Assembly (NCBI RefSeq): GCF_000328475.2
Contig: NC_026499.1
Location: forward strand, 62,001 to 126,000
Length of the DNA stretch: 64,000 nucleotides
Reading direction: 5' to 3'
Origin: Mycosarcoma maydis
Lineage: Eukaryota; Basidiomycota; Ustilaginomycetes; Ustilaginales
Shown: positions 32,139 to 41,643 of the stretch, piece by piece
Layout of the letters: each line of letters begins with the position of its first letter
How positions within the stretch are numbered: the first letter of the stretch is position 1
Program-made: the position numbers and the translations under genes
The notes under the pieces: generated by a model
What the model was told of the DNA's origin: nothing
Seen by the model: the letters and a program-made list of their open reading frames with translations, nothing else
Databases searched by the model: none

Positions 32139-33953
32139 ATGACTCGCTCCTATCGTGCCGACGCCTCGTCCTCGTGCCCTCCATCTGGTGGCATCGCTCC
32201 CTCGTGCTCCTCCTCAAAGTCTCCGCGCGTCGAGGGTCTGCTTATCGATGGCAATTCCATCAGTCACGACACCGCCTCTGTCACCGCCATCTCGGACTTC
32301 CTGCGCGCCTCTGCCAGTGACCCCATCAGTAGACCATCTTCCGCCGCTAGCATGCGCATCCGTGTCGACAAGCCTTCCTCTGAAACCATCAGCGGCCGTG
32401 CCCTCTACACACACGTTCCCACTGGATTCGAAGAGGATCCGCTCTTGCATCCCTCCTACGATCCCCCCAATGACCACCCCTCTTTCTCATCCAAAACCAA
32501 AGCTTACACCAATGCCAAGTCTGCGCACCCCCCAAATCGCCGCTCAACGCATGACAGCATTGCAACCACTTTTGCTCGCAGAGGCGGAGCACCACCCTAC
32601 TCGAGACCCACGCTCTACTCTCGCGCTCGCCTTCTAGTAACACAGACTACCGCCAACATTCTCTCGTCTTTCTTCTTGCTGCTTGTCGTTGTATGGGCGC
32701 TAGCTGTGCGTCTACTTGCCGCCATTCCCAAGTTGTTGGCCCCCACCATCAAAGAGCAGAAGGAGTGGGACGATCCCAAGCGCTGGAACAAGGAGAAACT
32801 CGTCAAAGACGTTCGCTACTACGCTACCAGCTGTGGCTTTGAAATCATCAATGAAACCGTAGAAACGCAGGACGGATACTACCTCCGCATCCACCGTATC
32901 ATCGACCCGCAGACCACGCACAAGAAGCATTCCGATGGTCGCGGTGGGTTTCCGGTCCTCATCATGCACGGCCTCTTCCAATCCAGCGGCTCCTTTGTTA
33001 CTTCGGAAGAGCGTTCGCTTGCCTTTTGGCTCGCACGTCACGGCGGATACCAAGTCTTTCTCGGCAACAACCGCGGTGTGTTCGATATGGGACATCGAAC
33101 CTACTCGCGTTCCGACCCTCGATTCTGGGACTACAACATCCGCGAACTCGCCATGTACGATCTGCCCGCCATGGTCGACTACGTATGCAAGCAAACCGGC
33201 TACGATCGTATCGCCTACCTCGGCCACTCACAGGGAAATGGCACCATGTTCATCTCTCTCTCCAAGGGTATCGTCCCGGAACTCGGCAAGAAGCTCACCT
33301 ACTTTGGCGCGCTGGCGCCTGCCGTCTACGCCGGTCCTCTCACCTCGTGCTTCCCCTTTACAACGCTTGGACAACTCGAATGGTCCAAGTGGAAACGATT
33401 CTTTGGAGTACTCGATTTCATCCCGCTCATGAAGATCTCTTATGACTACACTCCTGCCTATCCTTACGCCCTGTTGGGCTACCAGATGTTCGCCTTCCTT
33501 TTCGCTTGGACCGACGCCAACTGGCTCCTTCGACGCAAAGCGAAAATGTTCCGCTTCACCCCGCAACCCGTTTCTTCCGCCTCGATCTACTGGTGGGCGG
33601 GCAAAGACGGCTTGCCCACTCGAGGTTGTGTCTTGGACCCCAACCTAGACCAGTGGTGGGATGAAAATTTCCCTCCTCTGTCCATCTTTAGTGGAGGGAT
33701 GGACTTTCTCGTCCTCACAGACCCGCTCATCGAGAGAATTCAACACAAGGAAACCAACGTCAAGCTCTTGAGATTCAAGAGGCAGGATGAGGCCGAACAC
33801 TGCGATCACTTTTGGGCAGCAGATGCCGTCGAGTGGTGCTTCAAAGACATCTTGGACGATATCGAGACAACACGAGACAGGTATCCCGACGAGCTGCTTG
33901 ACCATCCATCCACCTCGAATCGCAAAGATACCCAAGATCTCGTCGAATTATAG
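32139..33953 (+). CDS. Membrane-anchored acid lipase / steryl ester hydrolase family
   Basis: 604 residues, intronless. A Ser/Pro-rich cytosolic N-terminus (about 1-165) precedes one hydrophobic segment (about 172-198, SSFFLLLVVVWALAVRLLAA), then an alpha/beta hydrolase domain of the lysosomal acid lipase type: YYATSCGFEIINETVETQDGY lid-proximal start, MHGLFQSSGSF oxyanion region, and the nucleophile elbow GHSQGN with Ser at about 364. A probable acid in SGGMDFLVL and His in EHCDHFW complete the triad. Layout and sequence match yeast Tgl1/Yeh1/Yeh2, which hydrolyse steryl esters at lipid droplets or the plasma membrane (family knowledge). Which of the three cannot be told from sequence alone. 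It converges with SEC63. Confidence 0.88.
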   Translation: MTRSYRADASSSCPPSGGIAPSCSSSKSPRVEGLLIDGNSISHDTASVTAISDFLRASASDPISRPSSAASMRIRVDKPSSETISGRALYTHVPTGFEEDPLLHPSYDPPNDHPSFSSKTKAYTNAKSAHPPNRRSTHDSIATTFARRGGAPPYSRPTLYSRARLLVTQTTANILSSFFLLLVVVWALAVRLLAAIPKLLAPTIKEQKEWDDPKRWNKEKLVKDVRYYATSCGFEIINETVETQDGYYLRIHRIIDPQTTHKKHSDGRGGFPVLIMHGLFQSSGSFVTSEERSLAFWLARHGGYQVFLGNNRGVFDMGHRTYSRSDPRFWDYNIRELAMYDLPAMVDYVCKQTGYDRIAYLGHSQGNGTMFISLSKGIVPELGKKLTYFGALAPAVYAGPLTSCFPFTTLGQLEWSKWKRFFGVLDFIPLMKISYDYTPAYPYALLGYQMFAFLFAWTDANWLLRRKAKMFRFTPQPVSSASIYWWAGKDGLPTRGCVLDPNLDQWWDENFPPLSIFSGGMDFLVLTDPLIERIQHKETNVKLLRFKRQDEAEHCDHFWAADAVEWCFKDILDDIETTRDRYPDELLDHPSTSNRKDTQDLVEL

Positions 33954-34230
33954 ATTAGATCTTACACCCATGTAAAGTTGTACGAAATCACAAATCGGGA
34001 TTATCCCGCTTCTCCATGATCGTCACTCGGCGATAGACTCATTCAAACCGGTTGTTCTCCTCTTCTCAGCTCAGTTGACGGGTGGATAAGCGAGCTGGTG
34101 TGTTTGCCCGTTCTCGCTCCTGAATCGAGACGATTCAATAGAGTCATGTTAGTCTGTGTTTGCACGTGCGAGCAAGCTGTCACACTTGTTGGCGGTCTAG
34201 CTTACACGCTTGATCCGACACGCGGCACGT

Positions 34231-36288
34231 TTAATCCGAGTCGCTATCGCTATCGGAACTGTCAGTGTGGTCCTCTTGCTCGTCGGTGGCGCTCTCATCA
34301 TCGCTCTCCTTGTCGTCGGCCACCCTAGAGGGCTTGACCTTTTGGCCCTTCATGAGCGCCATCTGTCCAGCCAAGCTGTCCTCTTCCGGCTCGCTGATTT
34401 CGTCCTCCTCGTCCGCCTCCAGTACGCTCGCGTCGTCCACCTTGAGCTTTACCATGCGCGACGCATCCGAGCCCAGGAACGAGTCGCTCTTGACGATCGC
34501 CTGGAACGTGTACAGGCCTGCCTGAGGTGGTGCTTGGAACTGCACCGAATATATCCTCACCTTGTCGGCGCCAATGTCGGACACCTTGGTAGGCTGAACA
34601 ATCACTCGGTCGAGTTTCTGATCGCCAATCATGACCCACCACGACGGCTTGCGTTCGTCCCAAAAGTACGGCGCTCGTGCAAACCCGATCGGCTGCTTGC
34701 CATCTTGCGTTTCTCCACTAGCATCCGTCTTGGCCTTTTTGCTGCTGTCCATCAAAGCCTCATCTTCGTCGGGTCGAACACTGCTCTCTTCATCCATACG
34801 CTTAGCATCCAGCCTCCTACCGTCTCTCAACAGACTGCCATCCTTCTTGGGCGGCAGCAAGCGAAGTTTGACTACAAACTGGACAATCGCTCCTGTCGTC
34901 ACCAGTCGCTCGCCAGAAACCTTGAAATACGCATCGACCAGCTCCACTCGAGGCCAAGTACTGGTCACGCCCACCATTTGATCGTACTGCTGAGCCGACA
35001 CGCCAGCACGCGTGAGAAGAGCCTTACGTTCAACATCGGGAATCTTCCAGAACCCTTGAACGCCCAGCTTGGCGAGACTGTTGGACTGCTGCAGCTTCTT
35101 GACCAATTCTGGCGTCATGTGCGGCAGTTGAAGCAATTCGGCCATGTTCAAGTCTTGCAGAGGCACAGCTTGGACCATGCACTGCGTAAATTGCATGAGC
35201 AGCAGCGTTGTCTCGAGCCAGTTGTGCGCCAAGCTGATTGCCATGAGACCGTTGATCAGTTGAACCGCTTTGGCTGCGTATCGAAGCTTTTCCTGCTCGA
35301 TACGTTTGTTGCCACTCTCGATACGCAGAGTATGAGCATATAGCAGCACAAGTGCCTTGCGGATCGATGCATTCTTGAACGAATCGATCAGCGTCCATTC
35401 CGGTCCGAACTCTGCCAGCCTTTTGCGAATCTCGATCTCGAGTTTGGTCAGATCCGCGTCGTCACGATGCTTGGGACCGGCCTTGTCGAGTTTGGGATCG
35501 CTGAATTCGTCCGAGATGGAGAGCAGAGCGAAGATGCGGGAAGGGTTCGTGTCGTCGCGCAAGTGCTGGAAGTAGGTTTGCGCGGTCGAGTTGACGATTC
35601 CGTCTTTGGTCTTGGATCGCGAACCGTACCACCATCGTGCGACGAGAAAAGGAAGACCGACGCCGAGAATGACGGCGTACATGCCGAGCACGTAGATATT
35701 GTTTTGGCTTTCGATCACCCAGCGAGGCAGTGCGATGCCCATCGACATTTCCTGCTTTCCATCCGGATGACCGTACAGCTCAAAGTTTTTGCGCACGGTT
35801 TCGTCGGTCAAAGCCTTGTATGCCTTTGTCAATTCGATATAGTGTCCCTCGACCTCCTCCTTTGTCTGATTTTCACCGATCACGAGCTTGTCTGGGTGAA
35901 ACTTGACCGAAAGACGCTTGTAGTGCTTCTTGATCTCCTTTTCGGTCGCAGACGCTGCGATTCCCAGGATCTGGAAAGGGTCGTATACGGCATGAGATGA
36001 GTTGGCCGCAGTGTTGAGGATCGTCTGGAAGAGGTAAGCAACAATACCCCATCCGGCAAGAACAAAGACTGCCTTGGAGCTGATTTGCGGGTTGAGCAGC
36101 GATCGCTTCTTGGAAGAAAGAATGAGTGGAATTTTTTGACCGCGAGCATTCCACGAACCCTTCTTGAACGAACCGATCCGCGAGGGTGCAAGCAGAGAGT
36201 AGGTGAGTGGCACGAGAACGAGGAGTAAAAAGGTGAGCACGAAGGTGAGGAATTGGCCTCCCTCCTCGTCATATTTGTATTCGGCCAT
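34231..36288 (-). CDS. SEC63: ER translocation protein Sec63
   Basis: 685 residues, intronless. Three membrane segments: near residues 12-33 (FLTFVLTFLLLVLVPLTYSL), 72-92 (KAVFVLAGWGIVAYLFQTIL) and about 200-222 (YVLGMYAVILGVGLPFLVARW). Between the second and third lies a luminal J domain with the HPD motif (VKFHPDKL), which recruits the Hsp70 BiP/Kar2. The long cytosolic Sec63 (Brl) domain runs to about residue 610, containing DVERKALLTRAGVSAQQYDQM and APYFWDERKPSWWVMIGD. A strongly acidic tail (DSSDSDSDSD) follows, which in yeast is CK2-phosphorylated for contact with Sec62 (family knowledge). It is part of the Sec62/63 post-translational translocon. Confidence 0.97.
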   Translation of the reverse strand: MAEYKYDEEGGQFLTFVLTFLLLVLVPLTYSLLAPSRIGSFKKGSWNARGQKIPLILSSKKRSLLNPQISSKAVFVLAGWGIVAYLFQTILNTAANSSHAVYDPFQILGIAASATEKEIKKHYKRLSVKFHPDKLVIGENQTKEEVEGHYIELTKAYKALTDETVRKNFELYGHPDGKQEMSMGIALPRWVIESQNNIYVLGMYAVILGVGLPFLVARWWYGSRSKTKDGIVNSTAQTYFQHLRDDTNPSRIFALLSISDEFSDPKLDKAGPKHRDDADLTKLEIEIRKRLAEFGPEWTLIDSFKNASIRKALVLLYAHTLRIESGNKRIEQEKLRYAAKAVQLINGLMAISLAHNWLETTLLLMQFTQCMVQAVPLQDLNMAELLQLPHMTPELVKKLQQSNSLAKLGVQGFWKIPDVERKALLTRAGVSAQQYDQMVGVTSTWPRVELVDAYFKVSGERLVTTGAIVQFVVKLRLLPPKKDGSLLRDGRRLDAKRMDEESSVRPDEDEALMDSSKKAKTDASGETQDGKQPIGFARAPYFWDERKPSWWVMIGDQKLDRVIVQPTKVSDIGADKVRIYSVQFQAPPQAGLYTFQAIVKSDSFLGSDASRMVKLKVDDASVLEADEEDEISEPEEDSLAGQMALMKGQKVKPSRVADDKESDDESATDEQEDHTDSSDSDSDSD

Positions 36289-36395
36289 AGTGGCGAGTCA
36301 GCAGTCAGCTAATCGTCGTCTCGAGGTCGGTCCTGGCGATGTCGATGATGATGATGAGAAGGAGAAAAGAAAAGAAACAAGAGGACGAGCGAGCG

Positions 36396-36398
<3 letters not shown>

Positions 36399-36437
<39 letters not shown>
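36399..36437. repeat. GA dinucleotide microsatellite
   Basis: About 19 GA units preceded by three GCGA units, about 110 bp upstream of the SEC63 start; on the transcribed strand it is a CT-rich leader. Confidence 0.95.
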
Positions 36438-36439
<2 letters not shown>

Positions 36440-36882
36440 ACACAGAAGAGTAGAGAGCCGTGCACTTTTGAGAAACTGCTAAGGCTCGTGCTTGGCTGGA
36501 GTGTCCAAGTGACAGAAAGCAGCAGCAGTCGTGAGTGCAGTAGCAGACGCGCCAGCAGCGTGATTCGTGATTCGTGCACGATTCACGATTCACGATTGTG
36601 AGAATTCAGCCGCTTTGCATGCTCTCTTTTCACGATGAATGAAAGCGGTGAGCTGGAAGGAAACACGAAAGCGTTTAATAATTCTTCCTAACATTCGTGA
36701 TTCGTGTTTTGCACGTTGGAGGAATTCTGAATGCAGGTCAGCTGCTCCATCGGGATCAACTGGTTGCACGATTTACGATTCACGATTCACGATTGGTGTA
36801 TCATCGCCGATCAGTGATAGAAATCGGGGCTGTTAGGTTGTGACTTGGAAGCAACGCGCGGCTGGCTGACGCGTCGGGCCCA

Positions 36883-36920
36883 AATCACGAATCACGAATC
36901 ACGAATCACGAATCACGAAT
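36883..36920. repeat. Heptamer array, ATCACGA x5
   Basis: Five perfect copies of ATCACGA (equivalent to CACGAAT, complement ATTCGTG). Confidence 0.93.
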
Positions 36921-37125
36921 TTGGCTGAAACGCTCAGCGTCTACGAGCTTACGTGCGAGATCAACACCAAACCTGTGTGATCCTCCCAACCTTGATCTTG
37001 CCTTCCTGGCTCATCTTGTCATCATCCATCTCGGTGGTGCAGCATCAGCTCTGGTCCCTCGACATCAATTCCAACGTTCGTTCGATGTGCATGTCTGCCA
37101 TCTGCACGAGCTCGTCGCCGCTACA

Positions 37126-40100
37126 ATGAGCTGCAATACCGCCAGCAGCGATCAAGACAATCGCGATCCTCACTTCACCGCCACCGGACTATCTGCTGTC
37201 GATGGCGACGCTACTAGCTTATTCGAATACATCATCCGCGACAAAGTGTGGGGTGCCAACCTAGATCCACCTGAATCGGCCAAGAATGTCATCAAACCGT
37301 GGCACCAACGTCTTTCTGCCGAGCCCTCCACGCAGTCTAATGTCGACGATCAACTCGCCATCACCGTACCCTTCACTTGTCCTGTACGCCTCAAGTCCAT
37401 CCTCATCAACGCGGGAACAGGTGACTTTGCCCCCACCCGCTGTCGTGCTTTCGTGAATCGTCCTGATGGAATCGACTTTGACGAAGTGGAGCAAGCCACA
37501 GCTGACTACCATCCTGCCGATCAAACGCCGCTGGCCACCGCTGCCACGCTCGGAAACGTGGGCAGCGGCAAGGCCCAAGCTGACTTTGCCCTGCTGCGCG
37601 GTGAGCAAGGTGTCGTCGAGTACCCTGTCAGCGTTGCACGCTTCTCCCACACCAACAGCATTACCATCGTACTCTCCCATTCAAACGCAACCACCCTCTC
37701 GCGCTTCTTCTATCTTGGCTTTAGGGGTACCGCGCTCGTTCTCAAGGCTGAGCCCGGAGAGAGGCTCAACATTGGTGCTGCCAATTCTGCCGACCGTCCT
37801 GTCGATGGCGTGCGTGAAAAGCGTGGCGCTAGCCAGGGTCTTGCAGGCGGAAGCTCCAGAAGAACTCCTCCACGCTATGTGGTTGGCGACCAAGCAGCTG
37901 CGCAACGTATAACTCAAATTACAGAGCAAGCCGCGCTAACACCTCGACGATCGCCCAGAAGGAACCGCAATTCGGCTGCTGCTGAATCTCCTAACACTAC
38001 GCCCATGCGCAAACGCAAACCATCTCCTTCTCAGTCTGGGGCTGGTGCGGATGATACTGAGTCCACACCTCGTGATAGTCAGAAATCAGCAACTACGCGC
38101 ACCCCCAAAACAGCTCCGCCTGTTCGCAGACGTCCTTCCTTCTCTGGCCCATCGGCTTCTGCAGGTCAACAGCCATCCCAAGAAACACATGGCTCGCAGG
38201 CACAGGTAAGTGCCACAGCTTCTGGCTCCGCCGACCCAACTCGCCGCCGATCACTCTCGCAGCCACCACCCAACGAGGTCTTGCTTCGTCAATTGCACGC
38301 CAGCAACACGACACCTTCTACCAAGTATCCCGCTGCACACCTCCACGCACGCACACCTTCACACACCGCCGCTCTTACCGCCACTCCCGGGCGACGTATC
38401 CTCGGCACTCCGAGGCAACCCGGCCCCGGCATGCCTTCTTTTTGGTCGAATTCTGTCACCGCTGTGAGCTCTTCACAACCGCAAACTCAAGCCATGCAGA
38501 CTCCTGCCACAGACAAACGACGCAAACGCAACGATGCGCTCTTGGCTAGTGCACAACGCACCCGCGAGAGGCGATTGGCTTCTCGCAAAAGCCTCCTTTG
38601 GGGCGGCGTCGGTGGATGGGCTGGCGGGCGTGAAGAATCGCCTATGGACCTTCTGCGTCGTCTAGCTCGTGCTCCGGATTTTGTAGCTCCACCGACTCCC
38701 TCGCTAGATTCCATCTCCGCGCCTCCGGGAGCTGCTCGCCCTGGCCGTTCCAGCACATCCAGTATCATCGATGCCTCCAACTCGCGCACGCGAGCTCGAG
38801 ATAGCGCCGCTAGCACATCGTCTCGATCGTCTCTCAGTCGTGCAACCATGCTTGTACCTGGTGAATCTGTTCCCGGCGATCTTACTCGCGACAGCAACGT
38901 CAGCGTCTCGATGGACATGGACGAATCCCTCGCCTCTGCAAGCAACGAACCTGGTGACAGATCGCGATCGCGTCTTTCGGATATTGGCATTCCGCGTAGA
39001 GCCTCCGGTGTTGGCCTCGTTCGAGGTGGCATCTTTGCCGGCATAGCTGATCAATTCAGAGCATCTCGCCTATCGACAGGTTCGCGCGTCTCATTTGCCG
39101 ATCAAGTCTCGCCTTCAAGCATGCGCTTCGATGATATGTCTAGTCGCAGAGAGGACGAACTCGAACGTAGTCTTCAACAGCAGAATGGTGGTGCTCAGAG
39201 TTTCATCTCTGCTTCCGGTATCGATCTTGCCAAAGCTAAGGCTATTCGCAGGCTCGACGATCTCACTCGTCAGAGTTTCTTCAGTGATGACGGACAGCTG
39301 CAGTACAATCAAGATGAAGAAGACGATGAGGAAGAGGACGAGTCGTTGGAAGCTAGAAGAAGGAAGATTGTGGGCAGATCCATGTCGGAAACACTGGATG
39401 GAGAAGCGGACGGCCCCGTGTTGTTCCTCGGCCTAGGCGTCACCAATGACGACGATGTTCAATCACAGACGCGGAGCGATGAAGAAGAACAGGTCTCCGA
39501 CACCCTCGCTGTCGAAGCTGCTGATGACGACTCTGATGGTCTGGCACGACGGTTAGACGCCGACAATTCTCGCGATCTAAGCGATCGGCTCGAGATATCC
39601 ATCACAGGCGGCGACCCCGACGACAGCCGAGCTTCACGCGTATCCTTTGCCGATCAAGACCAAGTGTCGTTTCAAGTCAACGATGCATACTCTTCGGACG
39701 ACGCTGTCGAGTACCGACTATCCGTCCCGGAGCTCGACGACGACGACGACGACAATGCCTCCGACGCAGAACGCGATGCATCAACGAGACTCAATCTGCT
39801 CGACCCAAAGGATCTCAACGCGCTACTCAAGAGACGGATTGTCAAGAAACGCAAGTCTCGCGTCTCCCCGCACACAGGCTTGCCTCTACCGCCTCTGCCT
39901 ACATCTGTCATGCGTGACATTTTCTCGTCATTCCTCGCCCCATCTTCGTCCACCGTCTCTTCCTCGCTTTTAACATCGTCTTCTACCTCAGCCAAACGGG
40001 CCAAACTCGATGCGACAGTGTTGGACGAACTCGATTCGGCTGCACACGATTTCTTTGCCGACTTTGCCGCCAATCTCTTGACTCAGGCCAAGACTCGATC

Positions 40101-40404
40101 TCGACGTTCGGATGCGGGTACGAGCATAACCGAGGCGGATGTCGTCGCAGTGTTGAAGAGGCAGGGACGGGTGACACAGAGAAACGATGCGAGCAGTTTG
40201 GCGCACAAATTGTTGCCGAGGGAGTTGACCGATCAGATGGAGTTGAGTAGATGGGCCAAAGCCGGTACTGTACAGACAACACTGAGTGGGATGCTGCGTG
40301 GGAGCGATCGGAGGAAGGCCAAGGCGAGAGGCAACGAAGGTGTTGCTGAAACAACCATGAGCAGCAGTGTTGCATTGGATGACGAGGAGGTTTCGATCGA
40401 ATGA
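37126..40404 (+). CDS. PITH domain fused to CENP-T-type histone fold (inner kinetochore)
   Basis: One frame of 1092 residues with no stop, starting at the ATG at 37126. Residues about 20-230 form a PITH domain (LFEYIIRDKVWGANLDPPES; VIKPWHQRL; ITVPFTCPVRLKSILI; RFFYLGFRGTALVL; IGAANSADRPVDGVREK), as in PITHD1 proteins, ending where stand-alone PITH proteins end. Residues 245-900 are low-complexity, basic then acidic, with a CENP-T-like REESPMDLLRRLARAP segment. Residues about 930-1040 are a CENP-T/Cnp20 histone fold: HTGLPLPPLP, then LDELDSAAHDFFADFAANL, SITEADVVAVLKRQ and LAHKLLPRELTDQ. CENP-T pairs with CENP-W on centromeric DNA and binds the Ndc80 complex (family knowledge). The fusion itself is seen in sequence; its in vivo reality is inference. 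A consensus intron (38206-38262, 57 bp, in frame) lies in the linker. Confidence 0.85.
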   Translation: MSCNTASSDQDNRDPHFTATGLSAVDGDATSLFEYIIRDKVWGANLDPPESAKNVIKPWHQRLSAEPSTQSNVDDQLAITVPFTCPVRLKSILINAGTGDFAPTRCRAFVNRPDGIDFDEVEQATADYHPADQTPLATAATLGNVGSGKAQADFALLRGEQGVVEYPVSVARFSHTNSITIVLSHSNATTLSRFFYLGFRGTALVLKAEPGERLNIGAANSADRPVDGVREKRGASQGLAGGSSRRTPPRYVVGDQAAAQRITQITEQAALTPRRSPRRNRNSAAAESPNTTPMRKRKPSPSQSGAGADDTESTPRDSQKSATTRTPKTAPPVRRRPSFSGPSASAGQQPSQETHGSQAQVSATASGSADPTRRRSLSQPPPNEVLLRQLHASNTTPSTKYPAAHLHARTPSHTAALTATPGRRILGTPRQPGPGMPSFWSNSVTAVSSSQPQTQAMQTPATDKRRKRNDALLASAQRTRERRLASRKSLLWGGVGGWAGGREESPMDLLRRLARAPDFVAPPTPSLDSISAPPGAARPGRSSTSSIIDASNSRTRARDSAASTSSRSSLSRATMLVPGESVPGDLTRDSNVSVSMDMDESLASASNEPGDRSRSRLSDIGIPRRASGVGLVRGGIFAGIADQFRASRLSTGSRVSFADQVSPSSMRFDDMSSRREDELERSLQQQNGGAQSFISASGIDLAKAKAIRRLDDLTRQSFFSDDGQLQYNQDEEDDEEEDESLEARRRKIVGRSMSETLDGEADGPVLFLGLGVTNDDDVQSQTRSDEEEQVSDTLAVEAADDDSDGLARRLDADNSRDLSDRLEISITGGDPDDSRASRVSFADQDQVSFQVNDAYSSDDAVEYRLSVPELDDDDDDNASDAERDASTRLNLLDPKDLNALLKRRIVKKRKSRVSPHTGLPLPPLPTSVMRDIFSSFLAPSSSTVSSSLLTSSSTSAKRAKLDATVLDELDSAAHDFFADFAANLLTQAKTRSRRSDAGTSITEADVVAVLKRQGRVTQRNDASSLAHKLLPRELTDQMELSRWAKAGTVQTTLSGMLRGSDRRKAKARGNEGVAETTMSSSVALDDEEVSIE

Positions 40405-41142
40405 TACCCGTACTTTCGAGCACCATACCTTATATCCAGATTTGTCGGCTTTCCGTCTACTTTGCAGCTTGTCAACGCATGTGTCGTGGGGTTGGATGTG
40501 CGATGTTGCATTGACTAGGATCTTTGTCAGCCGCCGCCTCATTTAACCTGTGACCCGCAGACCTACCTCTGAGACAGAGTATTTCACTCCAACGTGCCAT
40601 TTGTGATTCACGTGGCAGAACCTGCCCTGCGGCTCGCGTGGGCCACCAAGTTTGGGTCGATTGTGCGCACATTGCTCTGTTTCAGTCTGACGAAACAGTT
40701 CATCTGGCCGCCCCCAAGTGTCGCAGTATCGCAGAGTCGCATACAGTCAGCTCAAGCACCATCGATGAACCGCCCAGCTGCCCGCTGCAACGGAGCGAGT
40801 TGTCTGGGTTGGTCTGTTGTCGTCGTCATGGTGGGAAAGGTGGCCAAAATGCTGGTTGCAATGGAACTGTTACATCACAACCCGCTGCTAAGAGCGGAGC
40901 AAAGCTGGTGCATGTCCCCAAATCACCTTTGCTCCTCTTGATGTTGTAACTCAACCTGACCTGGCCTACTCGGCTCGTGATTCAGCACCGCTTTCGTCCT
41001 TTGATACTTGCTCTCAGACCCTTGTCCTATCCTTAAAATCCTTCTCGTTTCGCTCTTGCCCATCTCAAATTTTCTCCACGGCGACATCTGTCGATCCTCT
41101 CTTCACTGTTTCTCCTAGCGACATCGTACATTTCGAGAGAAA
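40405..41142. other. Left border of the secreted-protein cluster
   Basis: No gene supported. It contains the left copy of a segment repeated at the right border (40745-40913 versus 48622-48815). A TTAAAA sequence about 110 bp before the first cluster ATG is a candidate core promoter element. Confidence 0.5.
40745..40913 (+). repeat. Cluster-flanking direct repeat, left copy
   Basis: Same orientation as 48622-48815. Shared blocks include CACCATCGATGAAC, CATGGTGGGAAAG, ATGCTGGTTGCA and ATCACAAC; by eye the right half is about 80% identical. The right copy has roughly 30 extra bases in its left half. Confidence 0.8.
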
Positions 41143-41643
41143 ATGTTTTTCCACAAATCTCTTTTCGTGGCCACAGCCGGTCTTAGCCTTCTCCTCTGCT
41201 TGACGGCGTTCGTCTCTGCTGGTCATATTGACCTCGACCAGCGACGTCTCGACAAGCGTGTTTCCCAGCTTGTTCCTAACGATGAAGGTCCTAACGATAA
41301 AGGTAAAGACTGAGGGCAGTATGTTCCCAGCCCTGGGGACGTTTTGATTACTTCTGCTCTCGAAGTTCCTGGAACCTACTCGAACGCTATCGGACAGTGC
41401 TTTTGCAGCCGTACCGCCGATGAGCAGAAGCAGGGCGTAAGCGGCACTTGTGCCACCAAGTTCGTCGATAGCGCTAAGAACACAGCCACGTGTTCGTACT
41501 CGTCGAAGACGGACATCCTTTGCCTCGAAAACGGCGCTGAAGCCAGCATGTCGAAGGAGAACAATGAGTGGTGGCAGAAAACGTTCTGCAAGAGGTGCAT
41601 GTATGCAGGTGGTAAGAGCAAAGCCTCCTATATGTGTCCCTAG
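41143..41643 (+). pseudogene. mig2: mig2-type secreted protein gene interrupted by an in-frame TGA
   Basis: The reading frame starts like its neighbours (MFFHKSLFVATAG, signal peptide, then a dibasic LDKR site) but meets TGA at 41311-41313, codon 57. The same frame stays open afterwards to a TAG at 41641 and encodes the complete eight-cysteine domain: CFC near the start of the domain, the CKRC pair and the final MCP end. No frameshift is present; one nonsense codon is the only visible lesion. No ATG follows until 41548, so internal initiation would lose most of the domain. An intron removing the stop is unlikely: the only GT..AG pair nearby is 28 bp and out of frame. It could be a recent pseudogene, a strain polymorphism, a sequencing error or stop-codon readthrough. 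Confidence 0.75.

Larger units (their letters stand above)
36289..37125. promoter_or_regulatory. Divergent promoter region SEC63 / PITH-CENP-T gene
   Basis: About 840 bp between divergent starts. It contains a GA microsatellite (36399-36437) close to SEC63, several heptamer clusters (36560-36600, 36770-36795) and the perfect array 36883-36920. No gene supported. Confidence 0.5.

Noticed and set aside
34210..35343. 377-codon plus-strand frame
   Set aside because: Antisense to SEC63, no recognisable family.
41302..41329. Intron that would remove the TGA in the first cluster member
   Set aside because: The only GT..AG pair is 28 bp, too short for a fungal intron, not a multiple of three, and lacks a branch site.
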